From Penelope pileata (Eukaryota; Chordata; Aves; Galliformes; Cracidae): DNA of 64,000 nucleotides. Below, piece after piece: positions 63,865 to 64,000 of the stretch; position 1 is the first letter of the stretch, and each line of letters opens with the position of its first letter. The notes below the pieces were generated by a model that was given only the letters and a program-made list of their open reading frames with translations, did not search any database and was not told the origin of the DNA. Made by a program: the position numbers and the translations under genes. The stretch lies in contig WBMW01003144.1 of the NCBI GenBank assembly GCA_013396635.1, forward strand, positions 128,118-192,117, written 5' to 3'.

Positions 63865-64000
63865 CCTATCAGCTAGTTTTCAGACACACTACACCAAAAA
63901 TGGGACAAGCCACAGCACAGCCAACAGCAACTCTTCAGATCATCTGGGACTTTCATATCACTCTTGTATTGGTATTTTGGGGATCGCTGCTCATAGCGGT

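Larger units (their letters stand above)
53277..64000 (-). other. LDLRAD3: LDLRAD3 intron upstream of the LA1 exon (partial)
   Basis: This stretch should be the 3' end of the large first intron, because the signal-peptide exon is not seen and LDLRAD3 has a long intron there in other vertebrates. It holds a CR1 3' end at 58336-58438, an AT-rich low-complexity tract at 62880-62942, a CpG-rich patch near 62120-62280 and one unresolved base at 63864. Several open frames of 60 to 150 codons (for example at 56633-57094) have no recognisable domain, no partner exons and no conserved motif. I treat them as chance. Confidence 0.7.

Noticed and set aside
1..64000. CRISPR arrays, phage, plasmid or biosynthetic systems
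   Set aside because: The window is intronic vertebrate DNA; no regularly spaced repeats, operon-like gene runs or prokaryotic signals are present.

Overview
This window looks like a piece of a bird genome, most likely galliform (chicken or turkey type). The evidence is CR1 LINE 3' ends, two internally deleted mariner elements of the Galluhop type, an avian endogenous-retrovirus LTR, and three exons whose translations match a vertebrate receptor. There are no bacterial features such as operons or ribosome binding sites.

The only gene I can support is LDLRAD3 (low-density lipoprotein receptor class A domain containing 3), on the minus strand. Three consecutive coding exons are present, each carrying one complete six-cysteine LDL-receptor class A (LA) module: LA1 at 53130-53276, LA2 at 34790-34915 and LA3 at 31073-31207. 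All three have AG/GT splice borders on the minus strand, are multiples of three (147, 126 and 135 bases) and begin and end in phase 1. Spliced in silico they stay in frame. The first exon (signal peptide) should lie beyond base 64000. The exons for the transmembrane segment and cytoplasmic tail should lie before base 1, since I could not find them in the first 31 kb. The window is therefore almost wholly intron: at least 31.1 kb downstream of LA3, 3.6 kb between LA3 and LA2, 18.2 kb between LA2 and LA1, and at least 10.7 kb upstream of LA1.

Layout on the + strand: 1-5492 plain intron; 5493-6065 mariner; 6728-6920 CR1 fragment; 12250-12778 solo LTR; 23210-24163 CR1 with a 227-codon open remnant of its ORF2; 27641-27700 a strong inverted repeat; 28.5-29.3 kb three degraded MIR-like SINE pieces; 31073-31207 LA3; 31696-31750 assembly gap; 34790-34915 LA2; 36722-37215 CR1; 49490-49656 old CR1; 49950-50487 second mariner in the opposite orientation; 53130-53276 LA1; 58336-58438 CR1 3' end; 62120-62280 a small CpG-rich patch; one unresolved base at 63864.

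I did not find a new biological system. The points most worth a second look are a possible soluble-receptor isoform from read-through of the LA3 exon, the inverted mariner pair flanking all three exons, the hairpin near 27.67 kb, the MIR-like cluster and the CpG-rich patch. All other long open frames look like chance or like shadows of repeats.
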